Shown in pieces: positions 39,964-47,859 of a DNA stretch of 64,000 nt. The notes under the pieces were generated by a model. It was given only the letters and a program-made list of their open reading frames with translations. It searched no databases and had not been told where the DNA came from. Positions within the stretch are counted from its first letter, which is position 1, and every line of letters starts with the position of its first letter. Location of the stretch: NCBI GenBank assembly GCA_041395105.1, contig JAWLBB010000007.1:62001-126000 (forward strand), written 5' to 3'. The stretch comes from Opitutaceae bacterium. Its GTDB lineage: Bacteria > Verrucomicrobiota > Verrucomicrobiia > Opitutales > Opitutaceae. The translations under genes were made by a program, and so were the position numbers.

Positions 39964-40847
39964 TGCCAACCTTCAGGGCCTTGTTTCGGTGGACCGATCG
40001 AATCCTTCTCGGGGTCGCCCTGATCCTCTTTGCCCTGACGGCCTACTGGTCCCTCCGTCAGTTCGCCCGTATCGATGAGATCAGCGCCGGAGAGTCTCTC
40101 GTCGGGGCTCCCCTGAATGCCTATGAACCGGATCCGGCCACGCCGCTGCGTATCGTCACGCAGACCTGGGAAAAGGCGCCGTCGCAGTCGAGCGGTCCGG
40201 AGTGGGTTTACGACGTCTTCACGCCACCTTTCATCTATTACAACCCGGTGACGCTGCAATTCACGGTTTCTCCGCCCGAATTCGAGCGACCGGTCGAGTT
40301 CAAGCAGGACAGCTTCGAACTGGAATTGCTGGAGGTAAGGCCCCAGCCCTTCCGTCTCCAGCTGGTGGGCTATGTCGGCCGGGATGGAGACTACCTGGCC
40401 ACCTTTGAAAGCGTCACCACGGGGCAGACCATGACCGGGCGGCCGGGCACGCGGTTTGATTCCATCGGCGTTACCGTTCGTTCCTTCGAACTCCGCCGCG
40501 AGGCGATTCCGTCGGGCTCCGGGTCGCCGGTGTTCGACACGGTGGCGGTGGCGGTGGTCTATGACGAAGAAACCGGGGAGGACCGGGTTCTGACCGACAA
40601 GGCCAAGGCGATGCTGCCGGGGCCTGAGGCGGTTTTTCGGATTTCGGCCAATCCCATAATCGAGTACCTGTTGAAGGAGGGGGCAGAGATCTCCAGTGGT
40701 TCCCAGACCTATCGGATCGACGCCCTCGTCATCAGTCCGGCGCAGGCGACGGTGACTCTGATCGAGGCAGACGGGAACGAACCGACCACCCGGACGATCA
40801 GCCCTGTTCCGCGCTACATCAACTCCCCTCAGATTGAACGTCGGTGA
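39963..40847 (+). CDS. Amuc_1099-like bitopic protein of the pilus locus
   Basis: A 294-residue protein with an N-terminal membrane helix (ILLGVALILFALTAYWSLRQF, ~14-34), then an extracytoplasmic portion with two beta-rich modules: VYDVFTPPFIYYNPVTLQF and FRLQLVGYVGRDGDYLATFES (~115-150), and later FDTVAVAVVYDEETGEDRVL. It has no named domain. Its position between the Amuc_1100-like gene and the secretin matches Amuc_1099; a PilP-like role connecting inner-membrane proteins to the secretin is possible. ATG 39963 follows GGGGGGAGGTG and overlaps the previous stop; GTG 39960 is an alternative. The 80-base gap before the secretin gene could hold an extra promoter. Confidence 0.7.
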   Translation: MPTFRALFRWTDRILLGVALILFALTAYWSLRQFARIDEISAGESLVGAPLNAYEPDPATPLRIVTQTWEKAPSQSSGPEWVYDVFTPPFIYYNPVTLQFTVSPPEFERPVEFKQDSFELELLEVRPQPFRLQLVGYVGRDGDYLATFESVTTGQTMTGRPGTRFDSIGVTVRSFELRREAIPSGSGSPVFDTVAVAVVYDEETGEDRVLTDKAKAMLPGPEAVFRISANPIIEYLLKEGAEISSGSQTYRIDALVISPAQATVTLIEADGNEPTTRTISPVPRYINSPQIERR

Positions 40848-40927
40848 AGCAATTCGGATAACTGACCTTTACCTCGGCACGATTTTTCTGCATAACCCCA
40901 ATCCTGGCCTCCAACCTATTCCTGATC

Positions 40928-43510
40928 ATGACTATGCGCCTAACCCTCCGGTTCTCGGTCTTCCTGGCCGGTTTCCTCACCCTCGCGATGGCATTGGTCC
41001 TCATTCCAGACCTCAAAGCCCAATCCGTCACCGAGACCAAGATTCAGTTGATGGCGGATGCCCTCCGGGCCCGCGATTCCGGTGATTATGTGACAGCCCG
41101 CGACAAGCTCATTGAGCTGAAAGGGATCGCCGGCGACGAGGCGACCGTGGATCGGATGCTTTCCCAGGTGAATGAAGAACTGGCCAAGCAGGCCGCCCCC
41201 CGACCGGCCGGGGTGACCACGACGACCAGCGGGTCTTCTGTTTCCTCGTCCGCTCCACCCCCACCGGATCCCAGGCAGATCGCTGCCGCGGAAGCGGATC
41301 GGCAGGCCGAATCGATGGCACGGGCCCGTGAGCTTCAGAGCACCGCCCGTGGCCAGGCCAACCGCGGCCAGATCGATGCCGCCATCGGTTCCTACGACAT
41401 GGCGGTACAGCAATTGACGCCGAATCCGGTCACCATTTCGCTGATCAATGAAATCCGGGCCGAACGCGATGAACTGGCCCGGATGAATGAGCCGCCGGTT
41501 TCTGCTTCGACCAGATCAACGCCGCCGCCGAGCGCGCCGTCGAAAGGCTACGATGAGAACAGGAGTCGCAAAGCCATGCTTCCCCTGGGGCAGGTCAGTC
41601 CGGATTTTGTCGCCGAAAATGCGGAAATCGAGCGGATGATTTTGACCGGTCGCAGTCGCTATGTCGCGGGAGATCTGGTCGGGGCTGAAGAGACGTTCAA
41701 GGAAGTGGAGACGATTGATCCCGGGAACGTCGAAGCGAAGAATTTCCTCAAGCGGATTGCCGAGCAACGCCAGCGCACCGGCTGGCTGGACAAGGCCAAG
41801 ACCCGCGAGCAACTCCTCGCCGAGGTCACCCAGTCCTGGCAGCGACCCGGTGTCTACGAGGAGCGGGAGCGCGAAGGCCCGGCCGAAGACGAGCAGGCGC
41901 CCCTCCTGCGCAAGCTCGAGCGGATCGTCATCCCGAACGTCAGCTACAGTGGAGTCGGCCTGAGCAGTGTGATCAACGGCCTCAGCCAGATCTCCGAGGA
42001 GTATGATACGGCGGGGGCAAGTTCCAAAGGGGTCAACATCGTCCTGCTCGACCCCAATCAGACCAATCCGATCGTCAACCTCACCCTGCGCAATCTGTCG
42101 CTCAAGCGGGTGCTCGACTTCATTGTCGATTCGGTCGGTTTCCAGTATGAAGTCCAGGCGGATGCCGTTGTCGTTCGCCCCGGTGGCGAGTTGTCCAATC
42201 TGGATACTGAGTTCTTCCCGGTTTCACGTTCGACCGTCATACGGATGGTCGCGGGGAGCGGCGATTCAGGTCCGGGATCGAGGTCGTCGGCGAACGATCC
42301 CTTCAGTTCGAGCGGAAGCTCCGAAGCGAGCCCGAGCGGCGAGTCGCGTGCGATCCGGGGATTCCTTCAACAGGCGGGGGTCAACTTCGAATCTGTTCCC
42401 GGCAGCAGCCTGGTCTACGACGGATCCGCCATGATCGTCACCCATACCAGCCGGAACCTGCAGCGCATCCGCAATATCCTCAATCGATACAGTGAAGTTC
42501 GCCAGGTGGAGATTGAAGCGAAATTCATGGAGGTGGCGGAAGGTGATCTCGAGGAATCCGGAATCGACTGGCTGATCCAGAACTCGGACGGCACCCAGGT
42601 TTACCAGAGCGATTTCCGGACGCTTTCCAGTACGTTTGAGACCGGTGGCTCGACCAACGAAATCCGGATCAACAATGACAGCTATGAAACCGGGCCGCCC
42701 AACCTTCCCGGTGATGTCGATCTGGGAACCGGCTCGTCTCCCCTGGCGATTGTGAGCGGTATCATCGGAGACTTCAATATCGAGGCCAGTATCCGCGCCC
42801 TCTCCCGGAAGACCGGTACCGACCTGCTCAGTTCGCCCAAGGTGACGGTGCTGTCGGGAAATCTTGCCACCATCACGGTCGCCCAGGAATTCCGCTATCC
42901 GGAACGTTATACCGATATTGAGAGCCAGGTGGGCCAGGCCAGTGGTGTGACCACGGGCGGTTCCGCGGGCGTCACCATCACGGCAGGCACTCCCCAGGAC
43001 TTCAAGACGCGCAATGTCGGAGTTGAGCTGGCCGTCACGCCGACCGTGGAAGAGGATGACTACAGCATCAGTCTGGATCTGAATCCGCGGGTCACCGAAT
43101 TCGATGGGTTTGTCGAATACGGCGGCTCCAGCATCGCCATTTCGTCCGGAACGACCGTGACGGTCCCGCCAGGTTTTTATCAGCCCATCTTCTCGGTTCG
43201 GGAAGTCACGACCAAGGTCACCATCTGGGACGGGGCCACCGTTGTCATGGGCGGTCTGACCCGCGAGGAGACCAAGTCGATCAATGACAAGATCCCACTC
43301 CTCGGTGATCTTCCGATGCTGGGCCGGCTCTTCCGATCGGAGGGCGAGTCAACGACCAAGCGCAATCTCCTCATCTTCGTCACCGCCAACCTGGTCAGCC
43401 CGGGAGGTTCGCCGAAGAAGCAGGAACTCAAGAGTGTCCTTCCCAACTCGCTCTTCCAGAATCCGACGATCGTGACTCCCTCCGGGTCGGTTGACCGGGC
43501 CCGCAACTGA
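40928..43510 (+). CDS. Secretin, outer-membrane pore (Amuc_1098/PilQ-GspD-like)
   Basis: An 860-residue secretin. It has a signal peptide (residues ~1-33), a TPR-like N-terminal region with two Ser/Pro-rich spacers, a short N-domain (NVSYSGVGLSSVINGLSQI, ~340; RVLDFIVDSVGFQYEVQADAV, ~397) and the secretin core (~615-840). The core contains SRKTGTDLLSSPKVTVLSGN, FKTRNVGVELAVTPTVEED and the diagnostic VVMGGLTREETKSINDKIPL followed by GDLPMLGRLF. Secretins form large gated rings in the outer membrane for pilus or protein exit. It closes the operon with the PilM, Amuc_1100 and Amuc_1099 homologues. A terminator hairpin follows 30 bases after the stop. Confidence 0.93.
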   Translation: MTMRLTLRFSVFLAGFLTLAMALVLIPDLKAQSVTETKIQLMADALRARDSGDYVTARDKLIELKGIAGDEATVDRMLSQVNEELAKQAAPRPAGVTTTTSGSSVSSSAPPPPDPRQIAAAEADRQAESMARARELQSTARGQANRGQIDAAIGSYDMAVQQLTPNPVTISLINEIRAERDELARMNEPPVSASTRSTPPPSAPSKGYDENRSRKAMLPLGQVSPDFVAENAEIERMILTGRSRYVAGDLVGAEETFKEVETIDPGNVEAKNFLKRIAEQRQRTGWLDKAKTREQLLAEVTQSWQRPGVYEEREREGPAEDEQAPLLRKLERIVIPNVSYSGVGLSSVINGLSQISEEYDTAGASSKGVNIVLLDPNQTNPIVNLTLRNLSLKRVLDFIVDSVGFQYEVQADAVVVRPGGELSNLDTEFFPVSRSTVIRMVAGSGDSGPGSRSSANDPFSSSGSSEASPSGESRAIRGFLQQAGVNFESVPGSSLVYDGSAMIVTHTSRNLQRIRNILNRYSEVRQVEIEAKFMEVAEGDLEESGIDWLIQNSDGTQVYQSDFRTLSSTFETGGSTNEIRINNDSYETGPPNLPGDVDLGTGSSPLAIVSGIIGDFNIEASIRALSRKTGTDLLSSPKVTVLSGNLATITVAQEFRYPERYTDIESQVGQASGVTTGGSAGVTITAGTPQDFKTRNVGVELAVTPTVEEDDYSISLDLNPRVTEFDGFVEYGGSSIAISSGTTVTVPPGFYQPIFSVREVTTKVTIWDGATVVMGGLTREETKSINDKIPLLGDLPMLGRLFRSEGESTTKRNLLIFVTANLVSPGGSPKKQELKSVLPNSLFQNPTIVTPSGSVDRARN

Positions 43511-43540
43511 GCGACGGTCATCTCTGAGGCGGTAAACGAC

Positions 43541-43567
43541 AAGAGCCCGCCGATCAGGCGGGCTCTT
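43541..43567 (+). terminator. Hairpin terminator of the pilus operon
   Basis: AAGAGCCCGCC (43541-43551) and GGCGGGCTCTT (43557-43567) form a perfect 11-bp stem with loop GATCA, 30 bases after the secretin stop. The following run is T-poor (GCGTATTCC), so it may be a weak or bidirectional intrinsic terminator. Confidence 0.75.
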
Positions 43568-43607
43568 GCGTATTCCTCAAAAGGTTCTGCGGATCCCGAT
43601 CACGCCG

Positions 43608-43793
43608 TCACGCATTGAGTCGGGAGATCCCTTCGAGGAGAAATCGGATACGTCGGCGCCGTTCTTCGCGGGAGAGTTCAGGTTTGTGACAGACCCGGCG
43701 AATGACGCACCAGTTGAGATCGCGCCGGCCTTCCGGAGTCTGATCGACTCTTTTCAGCCAACTGACCGCGGATTCTTTGCCGAGCGCAACCAC
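43608..43793 (-). CDS. Possible small basic protein
   Basis: A 61-residue frame with a GTG start and a stop codon (TAA) three codons upstream of the GTG, so it cannot extend. It is rich in Arg and has HKPELSREERRRRIRFLLEG near its end, a helix-like charged stretch. It is the only candidate in the 43.57-43.87 kb gap. No ribosome-binding site or homology is evident and it may be noise. Confidence 0.25.
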   Translation of the reverse strand: MVALGKESAVSWLKRVDQTPEGRRDLNWCVIRRVCHKPELSREERRRRIRFLLEGISRLNA

Positions 43794-43875
43794 TCTGGCG
43801 GATTACATCGGTCCCCCGATGCCCGTAGGTGATTGCCTTGGGCTCTTCTTACCGGGAATTTACCGATCGGGCCTC

Positions 43876-44457
43876 TCAGTCCAGAGCGTGATATTTGAAT
43901 TTCTGACCGCCGATCGAGGCCTCGTACATGAGACCACCCTTGGCAATGGTGAAAATGATCACGCCCATGCTGTACGCGTGCTGGGCATGGGCACTGTCGC
44001 TTCCGGCCGAGGCTCCGGCGGTGGTGCCTCCGGTCCCGGCGGACGCCTCGATGCCGGCGGTCAGGGCCACGGCCGAGACCTGGGCGCCGAACTCGTAATT
44101 CCCACTGATGAATTCCGTGAAGGCGGCCTCGTCCTCAAAGAAAATCATCTGGGAGAAGGCCTGACCTCCCAGTTGGAACCCGATGGTGACCTGGGTCATC
44201 GAGGTGTCGCCGAGGTGCTTGCCGTTCCGGAAAACCTGTCCCTTGCCGTAGGAGCCTCCGACTCCGATGCCCCCTTTCCCGATGGAGGGGAAGACCGCGT
44301 AGGCGTAGGCGCTCTCGAAGAAAGGCGCGGTCGCCTTGGCTTCCTTGAAGAGCTCAATCGTCGATTGGGCGGCCAGATCCTCCTTCTTGCCGGCAGAAGC
44401 GGTGGACACCGCAAGAACCGAGGTGAGGGCGAGGAGCAAGTTATTCTTGAGCGACAT
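43876..44457 (-). CDS. Secreted SYLF-domain (YSC84-like) lipid-binding protein
   Basis: A 193-residue protein with a signal peptide (NNLLLALTSVLAVSTASA) and a SYLF-type domain: AYAVFPSIGKGGIGVGGSYGKG, FQLGGQAFSQMIFFEDEAAF, then a Gly/Ala/Thr-rich segment (GIEASAGTGGTTAGASAGSDS) and a final IIFTIAKGGLMYEASIGGQKF. These segments occur in the same order in bacterial SYLF/YSC84 proteins, which bind phosphoinositide-like or other lipids in eukaryotes and have no fixed role in bacteria. It is monocistronic here, with about 49 bases between its start and the end of the DUF4838 gene upstream. Confidence 0.82.
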   Translation of the reverse strand: MSLKNNLLLALTSVLAVSTASAGKKEDLAAQSTIELFKEAKATAPFFESAYAYAVFPSIGKGGIGVGGSYGKGQVFRNGKHLGDTSMTQVTIGFQLGGQAFSQMIFFEDEAAFTEFISGNYEFGAQVSAVALTAGIEASAGTGGTTAGASAGSDSAHAQHAYSMGVIIFTIAKGGLMYEASIGGQKFKYHALD

Positions 44458-44505
44458 TCCGGTAACTACGGCCTAAAACGGTTTCTTTTCAAGCGCACAC
44501 CCGTC

Positions 44506-46623
44506 TCATGCGTTCCGTTGGACTTTCTCTTTACACCGAACCGGTCCGCGAGTCCTCCTCCATCGCCGGCAACGGGCGATGAGGTCACGCAACTGGGTGC
44601 GGCTCAACGCGTCCCTGCTGTTGAGGCCCGGACCGGGGTAGATGTATTCAATCGGCACCCAGTAGGTGTCCATCCGGTCGGCTACTCCCTCCAACCGTCG
44701 CCAGACAAGATCGGCGAGATCCAGGTCATTGCGCACCAGGGCATCGTGATAGCGCACCATCTCGGTCATCAGTTCCATGGTGTCGCATCCGTAGCGTAGC
44801 AGCCTTCGATCCTCTCCGAGCGACAGGGCATAGGGCGAGCCCCTCTTCATGCCGGTATAGTCCACCGGATTGACTGCCACCCGGAAGGAAAGGTCGGGAT
44901 TCTCCGCATCGCGTTCCTGCTCCCTCTGGACGAGCGCTTCGATCATCTGGAGGGCCTGCGACAGTTCGCCCAGTGAGCGTTCACCATCGCAGATCGCGCC
45001 AGCCGCATCTCCCAGGTCATTGGCCACCTTGAGGGGCTTCCCGGGGGGCGCCCCATCCCAATGCATGAGGGCCTCCAGAACGCTGGAGTGCCAGTTCCTC
45101 CATTCGCCGATCCGGCTGTAGCCCGATTCGATCAGGCCGTAGGCATCGGCCATGTCCTTCCCGTGCGGTCCGTATCGGCCGTTCAGATACGAACGGACAA
45201 GCGGACCGGCCTCGACGGACGTGTTCCAGTTGGCCCGTGCATAGTGGTATTGGGTCAGCGTCCGCACCGCCCAGTTGACCATGGGAAAATGCATGTAGGT
45301 CATGCCCGTGATGCCCCGGTCGTGGTAGGCCTTCAGGTCGTTCTCGATCCTCTTCGTGAAGAGGGCGGGCAGGTCTTCATACTTGGAAACATTGTAGTAT
45401 TCACCGACGATGACCGGAAGGCGTTCGGATCGGTTCAGCCAGCTGTCCAGGGCAGCGTCGTAGGGCCGGTTGGTGTCGGAAGAGGGGTCGTTGAGATCGG
45501 CGGCATAGCTGCGGTCAATCGGGTAGAAGATGATGGCGTCACCTGCATCGATCAGGTTTTGCGGGATGGCTCCACTTGGCCCCCCCAGAGTACTGGTGCC
45601 TTCGTAAGCGCAGCCGGCCATGCGGACCGGATAACGCAGCCGTCCGGATGCGCGGGCCTTGTCGATCTCCTGCCTGAGCCGGGAAAGGAGAAAGACGTAT
45701 TGGTCGGAGTCATTGCCCAGGGATCGGCACTTTTCGCAGGTGCAGCAGCTTCCCCAGGTGTCGAACCCCCAAACCGCGACCAGGTCCGCCTCGGACCACT
45801 CGGTCTCGATCTTGTGGACCAGTTCCTCGGCCAGGAAATCAAGCAGGTCCGGCTGGGAGACGCAGAACTGGGTTCGGAGGGCGTTTGCCTTGGTCAGCTC
45901 GCCCTTGGCGGGCCTGCCGTACCAGTTGCGATGTGCTTCCCACACCGTCCGTCCGTCCTCCAGCACGCGATCGGGATCGAGGATGGGCTCGAAGATGTGA
46001 CCCCCGTTCTTGTAGAGCATCCCGAGCTTGCGGCCGAGGGCACCGGTGGTCGGACGGTGACCGGCCAGGTTCAGCCGGTTCCGGGCCATCCAGTGAAGCA
46101 GCTCGACCGATTCCATTGATCTGGCCGCGAAGTCGAATCCACGACAGAGGGTGAAGGCGGGTGAATGGGTTTCCGGGCGGGCGGGCAGGGTCAGCTCTGC
46201 GCCTGTTTCGGGCGGGATCTCGCCGCCCGGTCCGGGCGACAACCACTTCCATCCCTGGCTTTCCAGAAAGTGGTAGACGCCGTAGAGGACGCCGGTGCGG
46301 TCTTCACCTGCGATGGTCAATCCCCGGATTTCGGGCTCGAAACGATAGCTGCCGACGGGCCGGCCATCCGGGGAAATCCGAAGGTGAATGCTGAGATCTT
46401 CCTCGCCTCCTCTGCTGTTCCCTCCGATCGCGGTCGAAGCGAAGGCCACTTCAGCCCCGGCAATTGTCCGATCGAGAAACTGCTTCAGTTCGAGGGCGGC
46501 GAACGCCACCGTGGTCCGGTCTGCGCCCACCTGGTCCAGTCTGAAATCAATCTGGTCTTCCTGGTGGGCCCGGATCGGAGTCTGGTCCAGTTCAGGGTCG
46601 GGGACTCGAATGGTGATCTTCAT
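44506..46623 (-). CDS. DUF4838 domain protein, probable glycoside hydrolase relative
   Basis: A 705-residue protein of the DUF4838/alpha-glucuronidase-like group. GVLYGVYHFLESQGWKWLSP is the N-terminal hexosaminidase/glucuronidase-like beta domain motif, followed by RNRLNLAGH, VAVWGFDTWGSCCTCEKCRS (a Cys-rich turn) and a TIM-barrel-like middle (TYMHFPMVNWAVRTL). There is no signal peptide, so it acts inside the cell on imported oligosaccharides unless exported by another route. It overlaps the sialidase-like gene by 4 bases (ATGA), showing coupled synthesis. DUF4838 proteins are common in Planctomycetes, Verrucomicrobia and Bacteroidetes polysaccharide loci. No catalytic residues can be assigned with certainty. 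Confidence 0.8.
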   Translation of the reverse strand: MKITIRVPDPELDQTPIRAHQEDQIDFRLDQVGADRTTVAFAALELKQFLDRTIAGAEVAFASTAIGGNSRGGEEDLSIHLRISPDGRPVGSYRFEPEIRGLTIAGEDRTGVLYGVYHFLESQGWKWLSPGPGGEIPPETGAELTLPARPETHSPAFTLCRGFDFAARSMESVELLHWMARNRLNLAGHRPTTGALGRKLGMLYKNGGHIFEPILDPDRVLEDGRTVWEAHRNWYGRPAKGELTKANALRTQFCVSQPDLLDFLAEELVHKIETEWSEADLVAVWGFDTWGSCCTCEKCRSLGNDSDQYVFLLSRLRQEIDKARASGRLRYPVRMAGCAYEGTSTLGGPSGAIPQNLIDAGDAIIFYPIDRSYAADLNDPSSDTNRPYDAALDSWLNRSERLPVIVGEYYNVSKYEDLPALFTKRIENDLKAYHDRGITGMTYMHFPMVNWAVRTLTQYHYARANWNTSVEAGPLVRSYLNGRYGPHGKDMADAYGLIESGYSRIGEWRNWHSSVLEALMHWDGAPPGKPLKVANDLGDAAGAICDGERSLGELSQALQMIEALVQREQERDAENPDLSFRVAVNPVDYTGMKRGSPYALSLGEDRRLLRYGCDTMELMTEMVRYHDALVRNDLDLADLVWRRLEGVADRMDTYWVPIEYIYPGPGLNSRDALSRTQLRDLIARCRRWRRTRGPVRCKEKVQRNA

Positions 46624-47837
46624 TCTGTGATCTCAATTTCGTAGAGCATGCAGTCCCCCTGGTAGCCCCTCTGGCCTCCGGTTGACCAGCGCAGGAGGTG
46701 GAGTTTGATCGTGCCGTCTTCCCGGTCCTCGCGGGCATAGAAGTTGGACAGGGTCAGGAAAGGGCCGTCGTCGGGGTGGCGATCGTCGATGATTGCGACT
46801 GTCTCTTCGATCAGGCGTCCGGATTCCATGGATACCTCGCCGATCACGATGGGGTGGCGGGGCAGATTGCCCTGGGGGTTCTTCTGGCAGAGGTTGCCGA
46901 TCCAGTAGAGTCGACCCGAAGAATGGGCGATCAACTGGGAACAGGAACTCGGGGAATGAAAGGCAATTCCGGATTCATAGGTCCAGGGTTCGGCCGTGGT
47001 CCAGGTCGACCCGTTGTCGGATGAAAGGGCAAACCAGCGGTAGCCAGGGAGCTTGGGTCGCTGGTCGTTTGAGCCGCGCATGACCATGAGGATGCGGCCG
47101 TCGGCGAGTCGGGCAAGGGTCGGCTCGATGAGACCCCGTGTGGTCCGCCCGGGATCGGCAATGACCATGCCGGTGAGTTCCCAGTCAAGGTGGAGATCGT
47201 CGCGCCAGGTGCCCCGGATGACCGCGCAATCGGTATCGGTAAAGCCGGGTCCCCGCGGGCGATAAACGCCATCCGGCCCGGTCGGGGAAATCTGCACCGG
47301 TTGAAGAAGGGACCCGTCGGGCAGGGTGATCGGCAGGCAGGTGGAATCGCCGAGCATGAAACAGTTATGACCGCGCCGGACGTTGGGTAGGGGGTGATCC
47401 GCGCTGAACCCGGGGCCGCTCTGAACCAGGGGCTCGTCAAAGAGGTCGCTCCGGCCGCCATCGAGCGAGACGGCGTAATGCACAGTGTTGAAGCGCATGA
47501 ATTCGAGGACTTCGTCGTTGGGCAGAACGGCTTCGTTGCGCAGCTTGATGAACCGGCCGGTCGCCGGATCCAGATAGCCACCGCGCTGGTGGCGCCGGAG
47601 CATGCCGGCTTGGGTCTGCCGGCCGGCCGGCACGAGGGTGGGCTCCGACCAGGTCCTCCCGTTGTCATTCGAAAAACGGTAGTACTCGTGTGAAAGGATG
47701 TCCGATCGGGATGAGAGGGTGTGGACGCTCATCAGATCGGTTCCGGTGGCGCGGGTGTAGTAGGATCCGCCCATGACACAGGTTCCTTCCTCCGGAGAGG
47801 GAACAAAGACCGAAGTTGATCGAATCCGGGGTTTCAC
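46620..47837 (-). CDS. BNR/Asp-box sialidase-like protein
   Basis: A 405-residue beta-propeller protein. Asp-box motifs are clear: FSNDNGRTWSEP near residue 57 and LSSDNGSTWTTAEP near residue 273. RSTSVFVPSPEEGTCVMGGSYY resembles the opening strand of the sialidase fold. It lacks a signal peptide, like its partner DUF4838 protein, with which it is translationally coupled. Exo-alpha-sialidase family members in verrucomicrobial genomes are often reannotated as hydrolases of other sugars, so the substrate is open. The start is GTG 47837 directly after AAGGA; ATG 47774 has a better-spaced AGGAAGGA but would cut the first strand, so I kept the longer form. Confidence 0.82.
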   Translation of the reverse strand: MKPRIRSTSVFVPSPEEGTCVMGGSYYTRATGTDLMSVHTLSSRSDILSHEYYRFSNDNGRTWSEPTLVPAGRQTQAGMLRRHQRGGYLDPATGRFIKLRNEAVLPNDEVLEFMRFNTVHYAVSLDGGRSDLFDEPLVQSGPGFSADHPLPNVRRGHNCFMLGDSTCLPITLPDGSLLQPVQISPTGPDGVYRPRGPGFTDTDCAVIRGTWRDDLHLDWELTGMVIADPGRTTRGLIEPTLARLADGRILMVMRGSNDQRPKLPGYRWFALSSDNGSTWTTAEPWTYESGIAFHSPSSCSQLIAHSSGRLYWIGNLCQKNPQGNLPRHPIVIGEVSMESGRLIEETVAIIDDRHPDDGPFLTLSNFYAREDREDGTIKLHLLRWSTGGQRGYQGDCMLYEIEITE

Positions 47838-47859
47838 TCCTTCAGGATATCATGGGCCT

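Larger units (their letters stand above)
43511..43875. other. 365-base intergenic region after the secretin operon
   Basis: This gap holds the terminator at 43541-43567 and then about 300 bases with no convincing gene. One minus-strand frame (43608-43793, GTG start) is listed separately at low confidence. No repeats, RNA motif or clear promoter are visible. Confidence 0.5.
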
